From contig MU001680.1 of NCBI GenBank assembly GCA_010093515.1, positions 138,318 through 202,317 on the forward strand: a DNA stretch of 64,000 nt. Reading direction: 5' to 3'. Positions 23,834 to 36,420 of the stretch are shown piece by piece. The position numbers were made by a program, and so were the translations under genes. Source of the stretch: Lineolata rhizophorae (taxonomy: Eukaryota; Ascomycota; Dothideomycetes; Lineolatales; Lineolataceae). Below the pieces are notes generated by a model. That model was given only the letters and a program-made list of their open reading frames with translations. It did no database searches and was not told the origin of the DNA. Positions within the stretch are counted from its first letter, which is position 1; the number at the start of each line of letters is the position of its first letter.

Positions 23834-26071
23834 TCACACTCCAATCTTCCACACTTTCACCGCCGCATCTCCCCCCGCACTCAACACCTTCGAGGCACCC
23901 ACCCACGCCACCCCGTTCACCCCATCCTTATGCGCGTTCGCCGCGCGCACCCTCCTCCCCGGCTCCGCCACGCTCCACACGTGCACGTGCGTATCCAAGC
24001 TGCCGCTCGCCGCCAGGTCCTCGTCGTCGGCCGGCGCCCAGGCCAGACACGTGATGCGGGCCGCGTGGGCGCTCCAGCGGTCCGTCTTGACGGCGAAGGG
24101 CGCGCCGGCGGCGTACACCATGATCTTGCCGGCCGCGGTGCCGGCGGCCAGGTAGGTCCCGCGCGGCGAGAAGGCCAGCGTCGTGACGGCCGCCGTCGGC
24201 TTGCGCAGGCCCGACGCGTCTTGCTCCTCCAGCGAGGGCGCGGCCCCGCCGACGCCGCCCGCCAGGGCGTAGAAGTGCACGCTGCGGTCCTCGCCGCCGA
24301 GCGCGACCGCGTCGCCGTGCGCGGCTAGCGCCGTCGCGCGGAAGGGCGGCGCGAAGGGCGAGCCCACGGGGGCGGGCGGGTCCGCGCACGTGTAGAAGAG
24401 GAGGGCGTCGCGCGTCAGGACGAGCAGCAGCGGGCTCGAGGAGCCGGCGCGGGCGACGGCCAGGGCGACGGGCTGGCCGGGCAGCTTCGCGGGGTCGGCG
24501 CCGAAGGCGGGCGACGCGCCCGTCGCGCCCGTCAGCGCGCGCAGGCTGTCGTCCCAGGCGGCGGAGAAGGCCGAGGACGACAGCGTCGTCGCGGCCAGCG
24601 CGGCCACGTAGTTGGAGTGGCCTTTGGCTCCCTCGTTGGCGGGGGCCGCGGCCGCGCCGGATTCGGCGTCCCAGGCGCGCACGCGGCCGTCGTAGCTGCC
24701 CGTGACGAAGGTGGGCTTGCCCAGCGAGTCGCCGAGCATCGTCGCGGCCGTGACGTTCTTCTGGTGGCCGCGCACGACGCGCGTGGGCTCGGGCGTGCCG
24801 GGCACGAGGTAGTTGAGGTTGCCGGCGAGGTCGACGGAGAGGACGAGCGCGTCGGAACGTGCAGCGGGCCAGGTCACGCCGACTTGCTGGTCGGGGATGC
24901 TGGCGGGTGTGCCGGCGGGGCCGCCCATGCGCCAGGTTTGCGTGGGTTGGCTGGTCTCGACGTCCCAGATGCGGACCTGTGAGGATAAGTACCCGGCTGT
25001 GTGTGAGACGAAGATTTTTGGGAGGAGAATGGGACGGATTCTCCTCCATACGCACCGTCTGATCCGCCGACGCAGTGACAAACTGCTTCGAGTCTTTCGC
25101 CCACGAAACACCCAAGATGCTCCCCGTATGCACACCCTCTCCGATCTGCGCCTTCGCTTCCCCCGTCCGCCCATCGTACAACCAGATCCGCCTATCACTT
25201 CCCACGCTCACCAAGTTGGCCCCATCCGGGCTGAACGCCGTCCCGAACACGAACCGGTCGTGCTTCCCGCGGATGCTCGTCGCAAACTTGAACGGCGCCC
25301 CGTGGTAGAAGACCAGCGAGGTGTCGTCCGAGGCCGTCGCGGCGCGTAGCGGTCGGCACGGACGGATCGAGACCGAGTTGATCTGCGACGAGTGGCCCGA
25401 GATCTCGCCGACCGAGTTGCCGCTGTCCGCCGTGATGCAGTGGCCCATGCGCTCTTTGCCTTCGCCGACGGCGATGATGCGCTGCGAGTCGCCGTCCCAA
25501 GCGATGTCATTGATGCGGCCGGCAATGATAGCATATTCGCCTGTATTACCGGAGAAGTCAGTAGGCGCGTCTCTTGAGCGGATCCAAGGTCGTTTGAAGA
25601 GAGTCCAACTGGAGAGGGTAGAGCGGTAAGCTCGTACCTTTGGTAGCTCCCTCGCCCACACAGTCCCATACTCTCACCAAGCCGGAAACATCTCCGCTGG
25701 CAACATAGAAGCCTGAGGGAGAGAAGCGGGCGACCGTTGTCTGGGTTGTGTGTTGCGTGTACTGCGTGCTGATGGCCGGGTTGTCGATGTTGCGGAGGAA
25801 GATGGACTTGTTGGCCTGTATAGCGAACCATGGGCCGTCAGCTGGACTTCTTGCACGAGTAAAGTAGGGCGAGTGCATCACAAAGCAAAGAATAGGAGGA
25901 GCCCTACGGCGTAAGCTATGCGCTCTCCTTTAGGGTCGGAGGATAGCGGGGTTGGCTGGCCGCGCGTTGTTGTGGGCGACGCGGCCCAGATGGCCTCTGA
26001 TTAGGGGTTAATGTTTTGAACGAGCTCGTGGATATGGCGTCCGGAGGCAGCGTACCAGAAGTAATAGACAT
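23834..26071 (-). CDS. AIP1: Actin-interacting protein 1 (WD40, cofilin cofactor)
   Basis: AIP1 binds actin filaments together with cofilin and promotes their disassembly at cortical patches. Predicted 636 residues (yeast Aip1 is about 615). Exons in transcript order: 26056-26071, 25908-25996, 25638-25815, 25056-25540, 23834-24976. The introns are 59, 92, 97 and 79 bp, GT-AG, with all phases consistent. The N terminus reads MSITSEAIWAAS, then TTTRGQP and KSIFLR, the family hallmark. WD repeats run throughout and should form two propellers: SGLVRVWD, RRIWLYD, ADQTVRIWD, YDGRVRAWD, HVHVWS and AVKVWKIGV at the end. The first coding exon is only 16 nt, found because it alone gives ATG and the right phase. 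The last exon is unusually GC-rich and Ala-rich compared with exons 1-4. It is head to head with SEC24, 875 bp between starts. Confidence 0.95.
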
Positions 26072-26946
26072 ACTGGGCTAAGAGTGCTTTTGTTGGGTAG
26101 TTGTTTACTTGTTGATGGTGGTTGTGCGGCGGGGGAAGCCTGGTGCAGCTGCAGCCAGCGGCGTTTAGGCGTAGTGGGGGTGGCTGAAACGTCCGTTGCG
26201 TAGGGTGTGGCTGAAGGCAAGCCCGTGCGGAGTTTGGTGGCATACGGAGCACTGTTTACGGAACACGACTACAGCTTACTGAGTAGATATGTCAGTTTCC
26301 TTTTATAATCAAAAGGACTTCCCCGACGGTAACGAGATACTTTTGAGTGTACAACTGTAGCAAACTGGACAAGCCAAGAACAGGTTAAGATGTCGCAGGG
26401 TACATAAGCATTTATTTCAAGAGAAGTGCTCAACCACGCTGAAAGAGGTCATTGCTAGAAGCATCTACATGCAGTGACTAGGATGGTTCATGGACGTAGT
26501 CGAACGTAGGTGGCTGCCATCCGCCCCACGTGGAGCACTTCTCACTGAGTGACGAGTGCCACTGGAAAGTGAGCGGAGTGACGCTGTGGCGCAGGGGATT
26601 TGGCTCGGCCTCGGCTGCGGGCGCACAGCCGCCGGGATTTCAATGGTCCGGCCGTGCGCCCGCTCCAAGGTCGCCCACCGCTTTCCACCACGACCGCCTG
26701 GCTTCGGACACGGTACGCCCAACGTCGGTCGCTCCAGGCTGCCGCATTGCCGCCATCGCCACGCTGCTCCATGCGCCCATAGCGTTGCCGCCGTCTCTCG
26801 TGCTTCCATCTCCGCTTTGCTTCTTCGCCTTTCTTGGCCGTCCACGCGATCGACCGCCGCACCGTGTCCTCGGGCAGACTCCGCTTTATCCTAGAAATAT
26901 CCGGCCACTCCTCTCCCGCTGACGCTTCGCGGCTACCACCAACACC
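26072..26946. promoter_or_regulatory. Divergent promoter region AIP1/SEC24
   Basis: 875 bp between two start codons facing away from each other, so it must hold both promoters. No specific factor site is claimed. A 164-codon minus-strand frame (26542-27036) overlaps the SEC24 start and is judged spurious. Confidence 0.6.
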
Positions 26947-29820
26947 ATGGAGTACGACGGCGCGCAGGCCGGCCATAAGAAGAAGCGCGTTTACGCGCCC
27001 CAGGCCTACGAGTTCGGCGCCAATGTCCCCCAACAACCCGCTGGCGCACCGCCCATGGCGGGCGGCGACGCCCTAGCTTCGCAGTTCGGACAGATGAACA
27101 TCCAGCAGCCCGCAGCCCCACAACCGCCCATGGCCTCGCCGGGCATGCCGCCGGGCATGATGCCTCCGCAGCCCGGTCCGCCGCAGCCTGGCATGGCCCA
27201 GCCGTTACCGCAGCCGACCGTTCAACTGAACCAGCTCTATCCCTCGGACGTCATCAGCCAACCGTTTAATGTCTACGAGCTAGATATGCCTCCGCCTCAA
27301 ATCAGCCTACCTCCCAATGTGCGTATACGCAAGTTTGTCACAATCACCATCTGAAGAGAGCAGTTACACCCATGCCTAACATCTAAATTCAGACAAGCGT
27401 GACCCCTTCGCCGTACGCGAACTGCCCGCCCAAGTACATGCGCTCCACCCTTAATGCTATACCTACAACGCACTCTCTCCTTAAGAAGTCTCGCCTGCCT
27501 TTTGCCCTGTGCATCCAGCCGTACGCCGCGCTTCATGATGCTGAGGATCCCGTTCCCGTAGTGCCAGACCAGGTAATTTCTCGGTGTCGGCGCTGCAGGT
27601 CCTATATCAATTCCTTCGCGACCTTCCTCGACCACGGCCACCGCTGGAGGTGTAACATGTGTAACCTTACCAACGATGTTCCGCAGGCCTTTGACTGGGA
27701 CTCGGCTACTCAAACAAGTGTGGATAGGTGGCAGAGGCCGGAGCTGAACTACTCTGTCGTTGAGTTTGTCGCACCTCAGGAGTATATGGTCCGGCCTCCT
27801 CAACCTCTAGTGTACCTGTTCCTCTTCGATGTAAGCTATAATGCCGTCGTCAACGGCCTCCTCGCGACGAGCGCCCGGTGCATTTTGGAGAGCTTGGACA
27901 GGATACCGAACGCCGACCGGCGCACCCGGCTTGGGTTCATCGCTGTGGACTCGAGCCTACACTATTTCTCCATCCCTAGAGATGGAAACGAGTTGTCAGA
28001 TCCTAGCATGTTGGTGGTTAGCGACCTAGACGAGCCTTTCCTGCCAACTCCGGAGGACCTCCTAGTAAACCTATCGGAGAGTAGGGCGAATATTGAGAAC
28101 TTCCTGAACAAGCTTCAGGGAATGTTTCAGGAGACGCAGAATGGTGCGTCAGCTATGGGCTCAGCGTTGCGGGCTGGCCATAAGTTGATTTCACCTGTCG
28201 GAGGCAAGATCACGGTCTTGAGCTCAACTCTACCTAATATCGGCCATGGCAAGCTGGAAATGCGGGAAGACAAGAAGATCCTAGGAACTAGCAAAGAGGG
28301 TAGCTTGCTGCAGACGGGTAACAGCTTTTACAAGAGCTTCGCAGTCGAGTGTTCCAAGACTCAAGTCTCGATCGACATGTTTCTCTTCTCGTCACAGTAC
28401 CAAGATGTGGCATCCCTTAGCAATCTCCCTCGCTACACGGGTGGCCAGACCTATTTCTACCCGGGCTGGAATGCTGCCCGCTCTGAGGATGCCATCAAGT
28501 TTGCCCGCGAATTCTCCGAGTATCTCTCCGCCGAAATCGGTCTCGAAGCCGTGCTGCGTGTTCGCGCCACCACCGGCTTGCGCATGAGCACCTTCTACGG
28601 CAACTTCTTCAACCGCAGTTCGGACTTGTGCGCCTTCCCGGCCTTCCCACGCGACCAGTCGTACGTTGTCGAGGTCGCCATCGACGAGACTATCACCAAG
28701 CCCTTCGTCTGCATGCAAGCGGCTGTGCTACACACAACATGCAACGGTGAGCGCCGCATCCGGGTGCTAACGCTGGCGCTGCCGACAACGGAGTCACTTT
28801 CCGGTCTGTACGCGTCGGCCGACCAGTGCGCCATCGTCGAGTACTTCAGTCATAAGGCTGTCGAGCGTGCGCTAAGCTCTGGTCCTGAGGCGGCGCGCGA
28901 CGCTCTCCAGTCCAAGCTTCTCGAGATCCTGACAACGTACCGGAAAGAGCTCGCGGGCGGCAGTATGGGTGGCGGCGGGCTGCAGTTACCGGCGAACTTG
29001 AGGGCGCTGCCAGTTCTGTTTCTCGGGCTCATCAAAAACGTACGACTTCTCGCTCTTCGCTTTCTGTTTTCTATAGCGACTCTTCGTCACTACCGTGGTA
29101 ACATTCAGGTAACTAACTGCTGGGTCAACATAACAGGTCGGCCTTCGTAAGTCGGCGCAGATTCCGTCGGACCTGCGCGCCGCGGCGCTCTGTCTCCTCT
29201 CCACTCTCCCGCTTCCGCTCATGATGCAATACATCTATCCCAAGATGTACTCGCTACATGACATGCCGGACAACGCGGGCATGCCTGACGAAACTACGGG
29301 CGAAACGTTGCTGCCTCCGCCCGTCAACCTGACCTCCGAGCGCATCGTCCCCTACGGCCTCTACCTCATTGACGACGGGCAGAACCAGTTCCTCTGGGTG
29401 GGCCGCGACGCGGTCCCGGCGCTCGTCATGGACGTGTTCGGCCTAGAGGACAAGACGTTGCTCAAGCAGGGCAAGTCGAGCGTGCCGGTCCTGGACAACG
29501 AGTTCAACGAGCGGTTGCGGGCCGTGATCGAGAAGAGCAAGGACCACCGCGCGAAGGGGTGCGGCAGCATCACGGTACCCAGCCTGTACGTCATCAGGGA
29601 GGACGGCGAGCCGAGCCTGAAGCTGTGGGCGCAGACGCTGCTCGTCGAGGACAGAGCCGATCAGGGCGTGAGCGTGCAGCAGTGGATGGGCCTGCTGAGG
29701 GAGAAGGTGAGTGAGCCTGTGGCGGCCGTCACGCCGCTAATTCTGTCGACTTGGCCCGATTGATTGGATGCTGATTTAACCCTTTTCCTTTGGGGGCTGG
29801 TATAGGTTGGGCTGCAATGA
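26947..29820 (+). CDS. SEC24: COPII coat cargo adaptor Sec24
   Basis: Sec24 pairs with Sec23 in the inner COPII coat and selects cargo leaving the endoplasmic reticulum. Predicted 867 residues. Exons: 26947-27318, 27393-29039, 29137-29706, 29806-29820. The introns are 74, 97 and 99 bp, all phase 0. The N-terminal 120 residues are a Pro/Gln/Met-rich tail starting [20 protein letters not shown]. The zinc finger has CRRC and CNMC (about residues 187-215). The trunk follows ([15 protein letters not shown] onward), then the beta-sandwich and helical region, and a C-terminal gelsolin-like domain ([13 protein letters not shown]). The last exon encodes only VGLQ and stop; I chose it because the family continues after LREK and the junction is in phase. 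It is slightly shorter than yeast Sec24 (926), mainly in the variable tail. Confidence 0.97.
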
Positions 29821-29878
29821 GTTAAAGTTGAGTCCGAGTAGAGGCATGAATGGATTATGGCCTCGGCGGTTTGACAAA

Positions 29879-29888
29879 TACCTAGGTA
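29879..29888. promoter_or_regulatory. TACCTAGGTA perfect palindrome
   Basis: 10-bp perfect inverted repeat 58 bp downstream of the SEC24 stop codon. Its 8-bp core ACCTAGGT recurs at 12259, 12696 and 45618 (the last is ACCTAGGT within TACCTAGGTC). The role is unknown; the palindrome itself is read directly. Confidence 0.35.
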
Positions 29889-32800
29889 GGTTGGCGCTTT
29901 GGTCGGCCTATCGGTTTGTTGTCGGGTATTCTTTTGGCACAGATAAGTGGAAGAGGTCAACGATGCAAGTGCAGACGCAGTTCGGGGTGTTGCTATAAAA
30001 AGTTGCCTGCCTGCCTGTATTGGTCTGCTGGCGCCGCTTGGCGGCAGCGTCTTTGTAGAGTACGTCGAAACCTGACCTTGGTAGCAAGAGTGCGTGTGCG
30101 CGCGCAGCGACCTATTGTTGTTTTCTCTTGCGTGCCTTCTTCCTCACATGACTAGCTGTCTTGTATTTTGGTGCTTGGTGGTTCGCTGTAGCAGTAGGGG
30201 GCGGTCGGTGGCGGCGGTTGGGGCCAGCTAGCAACGGCATGAATTACGCATACTAAGTGAGGAAGGCGGAAGTATGTCATAGCGCGTGCATTCATTATCC
30301 AAGAAGCTACCTAGAGGGATTTTGTTGGCCATGACACGGTGATGCTGACGGCGGTGGAGCTGGAGGTGGTGTGAACTAGGGATGAAGGCGCGCCGCGCTT
30401 CGCTTTCCATTCCACATACGTGGCGTGCTGCGTGCGGGCCAGTTCAGTTGACGGACGGGCGCGCTCGCGAAGGCATACATGCGATGGGGTCGGGGCGGGC
30501 GGTTGGACCGACGCATGGACACGGTTCGATGCGGGCGTTTATTGCTTGCATGACGCGGGCGCGACGCGCCTGCCCGAACTGTCGCCGACGGTGGCCACGG
30601 CGCTGCGCTGCGGCGGCGTGAGAGTATGTGGTTGGGGAGGGGAGAGGCGCGCGTGTGCTGCCAATGTGGTGTTGAGCGCGCCGGATCGAAGCGTGCAGTT
30701 GGTCGGTTGGTCGGGTGGTGGGGTGGGCAGGCTTGCAATGGGGCCCTCCTACATACGTATGCACTCGCAGGTATCCTCGAGCTGTGTGTGGCGAGATGCC
30801 GAGATGGGTCTCGAGGCTTGATGTGTGGGCACGGTGCCCTTTGCTCCGAGGTTTGTCGCCCGCCTAGCGTGTAACCAACCGCCCGTACCGTGATATATCT
30901 GGCCAGTCCGTTGCGCATACTACGTGCGCGCCCTCGTGGCGGTGCGCGCAGCGGCGTGAACTACCCAGGAAGGCAACCCTGCTTCAGGCAGGGCCGGATC
31001 GGGAATCTGGGGATCGTCCCGTCCATCCATCCATGATCCGCACACATCTCGATTGCGCAGTCCTGCGCGGAAACTTTTCGCTTCTGCGGCAGGCCCGGGG
31101 GCTGTCAGGGACTTACTTGCCGATCGACCCTTTTGCGTCTAGGTAGGTTTTGTCGATGGCTGGGATCTGCTGGATCGGCGGCGGGGGCGGGGTGGATGGT
31201 GATGGCCGGAGAGAGGTGGGGGGAGTACGTGGCACGGCAGGAGAAAGGGAGGGAGGGAGGAAAAAGGGACCCGAAGTACGTGAGGGGCGTCGAATGCATC
31301 ATTACGGGCTCATGGCCATCACTGAACCACATCGTTGTACGGCGGAGGTTGTGGTGCGCTTGTGTCTGGCACCGAGTATTCTAGGGCTGCGCTTTGGATC
31401 GACCTGACCGCCGTCCCGGCCGATCGATGCAGCCTTGTCTATAGTGGTCTCTTCCCTCCCTTGCGCCGATTTTCTCCGCGCAGAGCGCGATTCTGCTGGA
31501 CATGTGATAGATGTCCGGCAGCTAATGCGCATCAGTGTGCCCTGGACCTTTGGAGGATCCCTTGACGGGCAGGCCGACTGACCGCCTTTCGTCATTCCAG
31601 GCACGGGCTCATACACGGCCCCTTCGAGTAACCTGGCGCGGAACTTTAGACGGGTGGCGGGTTCAGATGACAGCTGTACCTTGGTACAGCACCTGCGGCT
31701 ATCTAGTCCAAAGGCGCCAATTGGTTGAGGCTCTTTTATGCCCACCTAGCTGCTCCGACAAGCCGGTAACGGTGGCCCTGAGTAGCCGTCTTTGCCGGTG
31801 CATTCCATCATGGCTCGGAGACTACGGAGCGCTGGACGGATAGATGACTTTTTGGTCCCAACGACCCAGGCACCAGGGCGTCGATACATACCTGCCATAG
31901 TCGCTCTGTGGCGGCACAGTCCAGCCTGCCGATTGGGTCGAAGAAGTTCAGAAGCGAAGGGGGACGACCTAAGAGGCTAGGAGCGCCACCACGCATCCAT
32001 CGGCCATCCGTCCGTCCATCCATCCACAAGCATGTGTGGAGGGTCGGGAGCTGGCGGCATCTCTTCGCAGGCGAGCCATGCCCGAATAGCGAGAGAACAC
32101 CTGACGGAAAACTCGTCCATGCGCGGGCGATCCGGTTCCTGAACTGCCGGCGAAACGCCATAGTCAAAATGTCCTACCGCTTCACGGGCGGCTTCGCCTC
32201 ACGTCGCCCCTGGTGCCTGGGTGACACTGTTTTAGAAAAGGTGGTGGAGGTGGATGTGGCGTACTGTGCCCAGCCGTGTCCAGACCTCCCATCACCAGAC
32301 TTGCATCGCTTCTACCTACTTCCCGCGCATACTTGCTCTCCGCCTATCTGTCCAATGAACCTCACGCGGCGTGGCAGCCACTAGCCGCTAAAGTCGTCCG
32401 GCCCACTTAGCCAACCCGCCGCCCTTTCGCCGCCGGATATCGGAGGCTACGGCAGGTACGAATGTACCTACCCCCAAGGCTAGTTCTCTAGTAATTCTAA
32501 CGCGCGTAGGTCCTAAAGCACGCGCGGTGGCGCCCTTGCAGACCGTGCGCCTAGCGTCTTTTTTTATTTTTTTTTTTTTTGGTTGTGTCCGCGTATGCTT
32601 CTTAAGTCTCACCAACAGCGCACTGTTGGCCGAGGTCTTATAGGCATAGTGGATGCGTGTCTACTTACGTATGTGAGGACGTCCACTCCGCCTCCTTGTC
32701 TTGCGCGGGCATACACGAAGCCGGCCGCGTAAGGTAGGCAGGTGTACACGTCTCCCTCCCTCCTTCCTCACTCAGTATCAGACAACTCTCGGGCGCATCC

Positions 32801-33108
32801 GGATCGCGCCGCGCGCCTTTCGCGAAACTGCCTCACACGTACTCCGTAGTGCGGACGAGCTTGCGGCCTCGCCAGGGGTGTGGGCGGCTTACAAACTGCG
32901 GTTCTGCACCTACCCGGTAGCTCCCCCTCCCCCCTATCACTAGCGCGCTCGTGACGAGGAGCGGATCGCTGGGGCGAGGGGTTTGCGTTTGCTTGGCGTT
33001 TGGCGCTCGTACCGTCGAGAATGCTGCCTTGGCCAAGGCCGGAACGGTGGACTCGCCTTTTCTAAAACAGGGCAAAACCGGCGCTAGGCAGGGTCGGCTG
33101 GGTAAGAT

Positions 33109-33131
33109 GGGGTGGGATGGGATGGGACGGG
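33109..33131 (+). repeat. GGGAT array, G-quadruplex-capable
   Basis: Five G-tracts of three or four separated by one or two bases (GGGG-T-GGG-AT-GGG-AT-GGG-AC-GGG). It fits the intramolecular G-quadruplex pattern on the plus strand. The pattern is seen; folding is inference. Confidence 0.6.
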
Positions 33132-33600
33132 CAACCCTCACGTGTGCGGCGCGCAGGTTCCGGACCGCGGGGCAAGGAAGGGGACAAAAAGAAGGGTCCT
33201 TGCATCGAATGACGGGAAGGTCTAGGTCGAGGGTGCTCTTACGGGATACTCGAGTAGGCCGGACCGTTTGGCCGGGCCTTTGCCTTCCGTCCGTCGAGGC
33301 GCACAGTTGGTGTTTTTTTTTTCCTTTTAAAAAAGTATCTGTGAGCATCCCTTCCGTCTTCACCTTTCTTTTGCCTTTCGCCCTGGGCGATGCGGCGCAG
33401 AAGTAGCTCCGTAGCATCCTCCGCGCACTCCGGCGGGGCTGGACCGGCGCCAGAGGTATGTATAATATGTAGTTCGGCTGGTCTTATTTCGCAAAGCGCA
33501 GGCGGCGAACGGGGCGGCGAGGAAAGCGGGGCAGAGGCGGTGTCGGGCGGTCGGGCGCAGAAAGAAAGTTGGGATATCGCGGACCGACCGTGTGCACCAG

Positions 33601-33630
33601 CCCAGCCCCGCCCAGCCCCGCCCAGCCCGG
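33601..33630 (+). repeat. Three copies of a 10-bp CCCAGCCCCG repeat
   Basis: Two exact copies and one with a single difference, in a C-rich stretch of the long gene-free region. Confidence 0.7.
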
Positions 33631-33683
33631 CCGAAAGTACAGGGCGAGCGTGGAAGCCCAGAGCGAAAGGCCGACACGATGAT

Positions 33684-33706
33684 GGGATGGGATGGGATGG
33701 GATGGG
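33684..33706 (+). repeat. Second GGGAT array, G-quadruplex-capable
   Basis: Five GGG tracts spaced exactly five bases apart (GGGAT repeated). This is a strong sequence match to the quadruplex pattern, 575 bp from a similar array on the same strand. Confidence 0.65.
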
Positions 33707-34160
33707 ATCATGGCTGGGGATGGCCGGGGAAGAGCAAACCCCCCGGTCTGTCGTCCGTAGGTCATCCATGTGAAACGCGGGCCGAGGGACAGAGAAGGTG
33801 TACATATGGTCAACCAAACAGCCAAACGGCAGGGTGGAGGCAGGCCCAAGTGCCTGTGAGAGGGCGGTGAAACAGGCGCCCGTGTGTGTGTGTGGTGGGT
33901 TAGGCCCCGGTGGGCCCAAGGAAGGTCGTGGCTTCTATCGGCTATCGACAAGGCCGATACGCAGCCGTGCGCCTTGTGCTTGCCAGCCACCCCCTCCCCT
34001 CCGAACCCTGGCCGGCGTTCCTGGGCGAACCCCGCCATCCGCAAAAGTTCCACGTCGCGAGCTCGATATCTCGTCCCGCCTGGGCCCTGCAATGATCCCG
34101 TCCATCCTTCGCGGTTGCCGGGTATCTAAAGGTATCTAATCTAAGTCGCCTGTTTTGTTT

Positions 34161-34182
34161 GCTGGCTGGCTGGCTGGCTGGC
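34161..34182 (+). repeat. GCTG tetranucleotide microsatellite
   Basis: About five and a half copies of GCTG. A separate GCTT run lies at 34731-34748. Confidence 0.7.
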
Positions 34183-36149
34183 GGGTTGGCTGGTGACGTG
34201 TGGGATAGAGTGCGCGGACAGTAAGCGTGTGACGGCCGCCATCTGGGACAAGAGGACCGTCTTTGATTAAGAATGCGACTGGCAAAACAAGAAAAACGAG
34301 GATTGTGTTTTCTACTCTTGCCGAAGAGACAATAAAGCTGTGGAGTCTGATCTCCTCGGAGGGGAAGAAACGGGACATATATCAAAGTTTCGGCGCGCAA
34401 TAGCAATATCTACCAGCCTCTCCTCTCTGCGGCTGCTCAGCCCCGCCCCGAAGGATGATACTGTCGCGCGGGGGCTTGGTTGCCAATATATCACCAGCCG
34501 CGGCACGAGGAGGTTACGAGTCGTGTACGCACATATGTATGTGGGTAGGGAGCCGGATCCCACTCCGCAGCCAGCCTACGCCGCACGTTTGCGTCTTCTT
34601 GGTGGACCCCGTTACACATCATCGTCGTCGTCCTAGCGCACCATAATCTTATTGTTTTTGATTCCGGGAACCGGTGTCGGGGGCCAGAACCGCACCTTGC
34701 ACTCCGTACGACGGCCCCGCCTTGGGAACCGCTTGCTTGCTTGCTTGTTTGCGCTGCACTGCCGTGCGGCGCCGGTTGGTTGCGCAAGGCGCGCTCCTCC
34801 AGAGTGAGTCGGCGGGCTAGCGCTGTCGCAAGGCACGCCAAACCCACCCACCCGCCAGCCATCCCTGTCGGGTCGGGACCCCGCCGCAAGCCACCGCCAA
34901 CAGCGCCCCTCGTCTTGCCCCGCGGCCGGCCCCAGCCAACAGCCAACACCGGCCGCAGCCCGCGGCGAAAGGCCGACGTGCGGCGGTGCGGGCCTCTTGG
35001 GTCGATCGTCTCCCTGTCGCACGCTCAGGTCCGTTCCCTCCTGCGCGCTCGCCGCCAGGTCTGCGCAAAGCCGGCGTTTGCTGACTTTCGCGGGGCGCGC
35101 ACATTGGCGCCCAGGCCAGCCACCCCGGCGCCCCGGCCCGCTTGGCCCTTCCAGCCACCCCGGCCAGCTTGCAGGCCCCCCCGGTCCACACTCCCCCGCC
35201 TCTCCAGCCCGGTCGCCGCGGCGCCAGCCCGCCCCGGCGCACACACGCACGCGCGCACACACCACACCACACAACGCACACGCTGGGCGGGACCGGACGC
35301 TTGCCCTGAAGACTGGGTTGCCTGGCTGGCAGCCGCTGTTTGGCCAGCCGGACAACGGGCCAGCAAGTCACGGCCGGCCAGCAGTTCGCGACTAAGGCGG
35401 GCTCGGGGCGCGGGGCCCACGCACACTCGACTGACCCGCAGCTGCGCCCGCCGACCGGCCGCAGCAAGGAAAATCGCGTTCGCAGGCGCGTTTGGCCTGG
35501 CCGTAGGGTCTCCTCCCTGGCACGTAGCGGGCGGGCCTTTTCTGCAGCTAAGAGCGGACGGCTTTGGGGCAAAAGGCCTCGAGCGGCCGGCCGGCATCAT
35601 CGCCGTCATCGCCGGGGCCGGAGAGCCGTACCCAGGGCCCGTATTAATTAAGGTACCGCCGGCAGGTCCATAGCCCGTGGACGGAGCGCGCGGCGAGCGA
35701 CGCCGGAGCGCGCGGCCAGGTACTACCGTGCCTCGTCGTAGCAGGCACGCCGGGGCCAGGGGCCGGGGCCGTCACCTGTCAGCCGCCGCACCGCCCGGCG
35801 AGTGCCTGGTACCTCTCGGGCGGCCTGCCTCGCCCAGCCGCCGTCGGCCGGCGCCTCGTTGGTGCGGGTGCCGGTCGCTTGCAAGAGCCGCGCTCCCGCC
35901 GCCGCCAGCCCGCCGCCCGCACCGAGTCGCGCTCGTCGCTCGCTCGCTCGCGCGCTGGCCCGCCCTGCGAGATCTGCCTCCGGTGGTGGCGGGATCTCCC
36001 ACCTGCGTGTGCGGTGCCGCGCCCCTTCCCTTATCGCCGCCGCCCGGCCTTGCCGCCGCCGCCCCAGAGGCTGCCCTGTCCCTGCGGTTGCTCCTGCTTC
36101 CGTTGCTGCTGCCCGCCTCCCGCTGCTGCCATCATCATCATCGCCTCGC

Positions 36150-36420
36150 CTCCCCGTCCCGCGCCGCCCGCCCCTCTCCCTCTCTTCTCTCGCTCTCTTT
36201 CTCTCGCTCCCGCCCCTCTCTCTCTCGCCAGCTTGTCGCTGACGCACGCACACTTTGCATCCTTCCCCTCTCCCTCCTGTCCGCACAAGCGGTCCATCGC
36301 GACTATTTTCTCGCCACAGCGCGCACCCCTCACACCCCCCCTCTTCTCTCCACACTACACCCCCTCTCCTCCCCTCCCCTCCCCTCCCTCCCCTCTTCCC
36401 GCCGTCCGCTCCGCGGTGCC
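36150..36420 (+). repeat. Pyrimidine-rich tract with CTCCC repeats
   Basis: Plus strand is almost all C and T, including CTCTCTC runs and about eight CTCCC units at 36361-36402. C/T-rich tracts are common near transcription starts in filamentous fungi, so this may mark the promoter or leader of the C2H2 gene, 0.7-1 kb downstream. Confidence 0.5.

Noticed and set aside
34741-35673. 310-codon plus-strand and 251-codon minus-strand frames in the same stretch
   Set aside because: Overlapping GC-rich, Pro/Ala/Arg-rich frames on both strands with no domain and no plausible exon partners.
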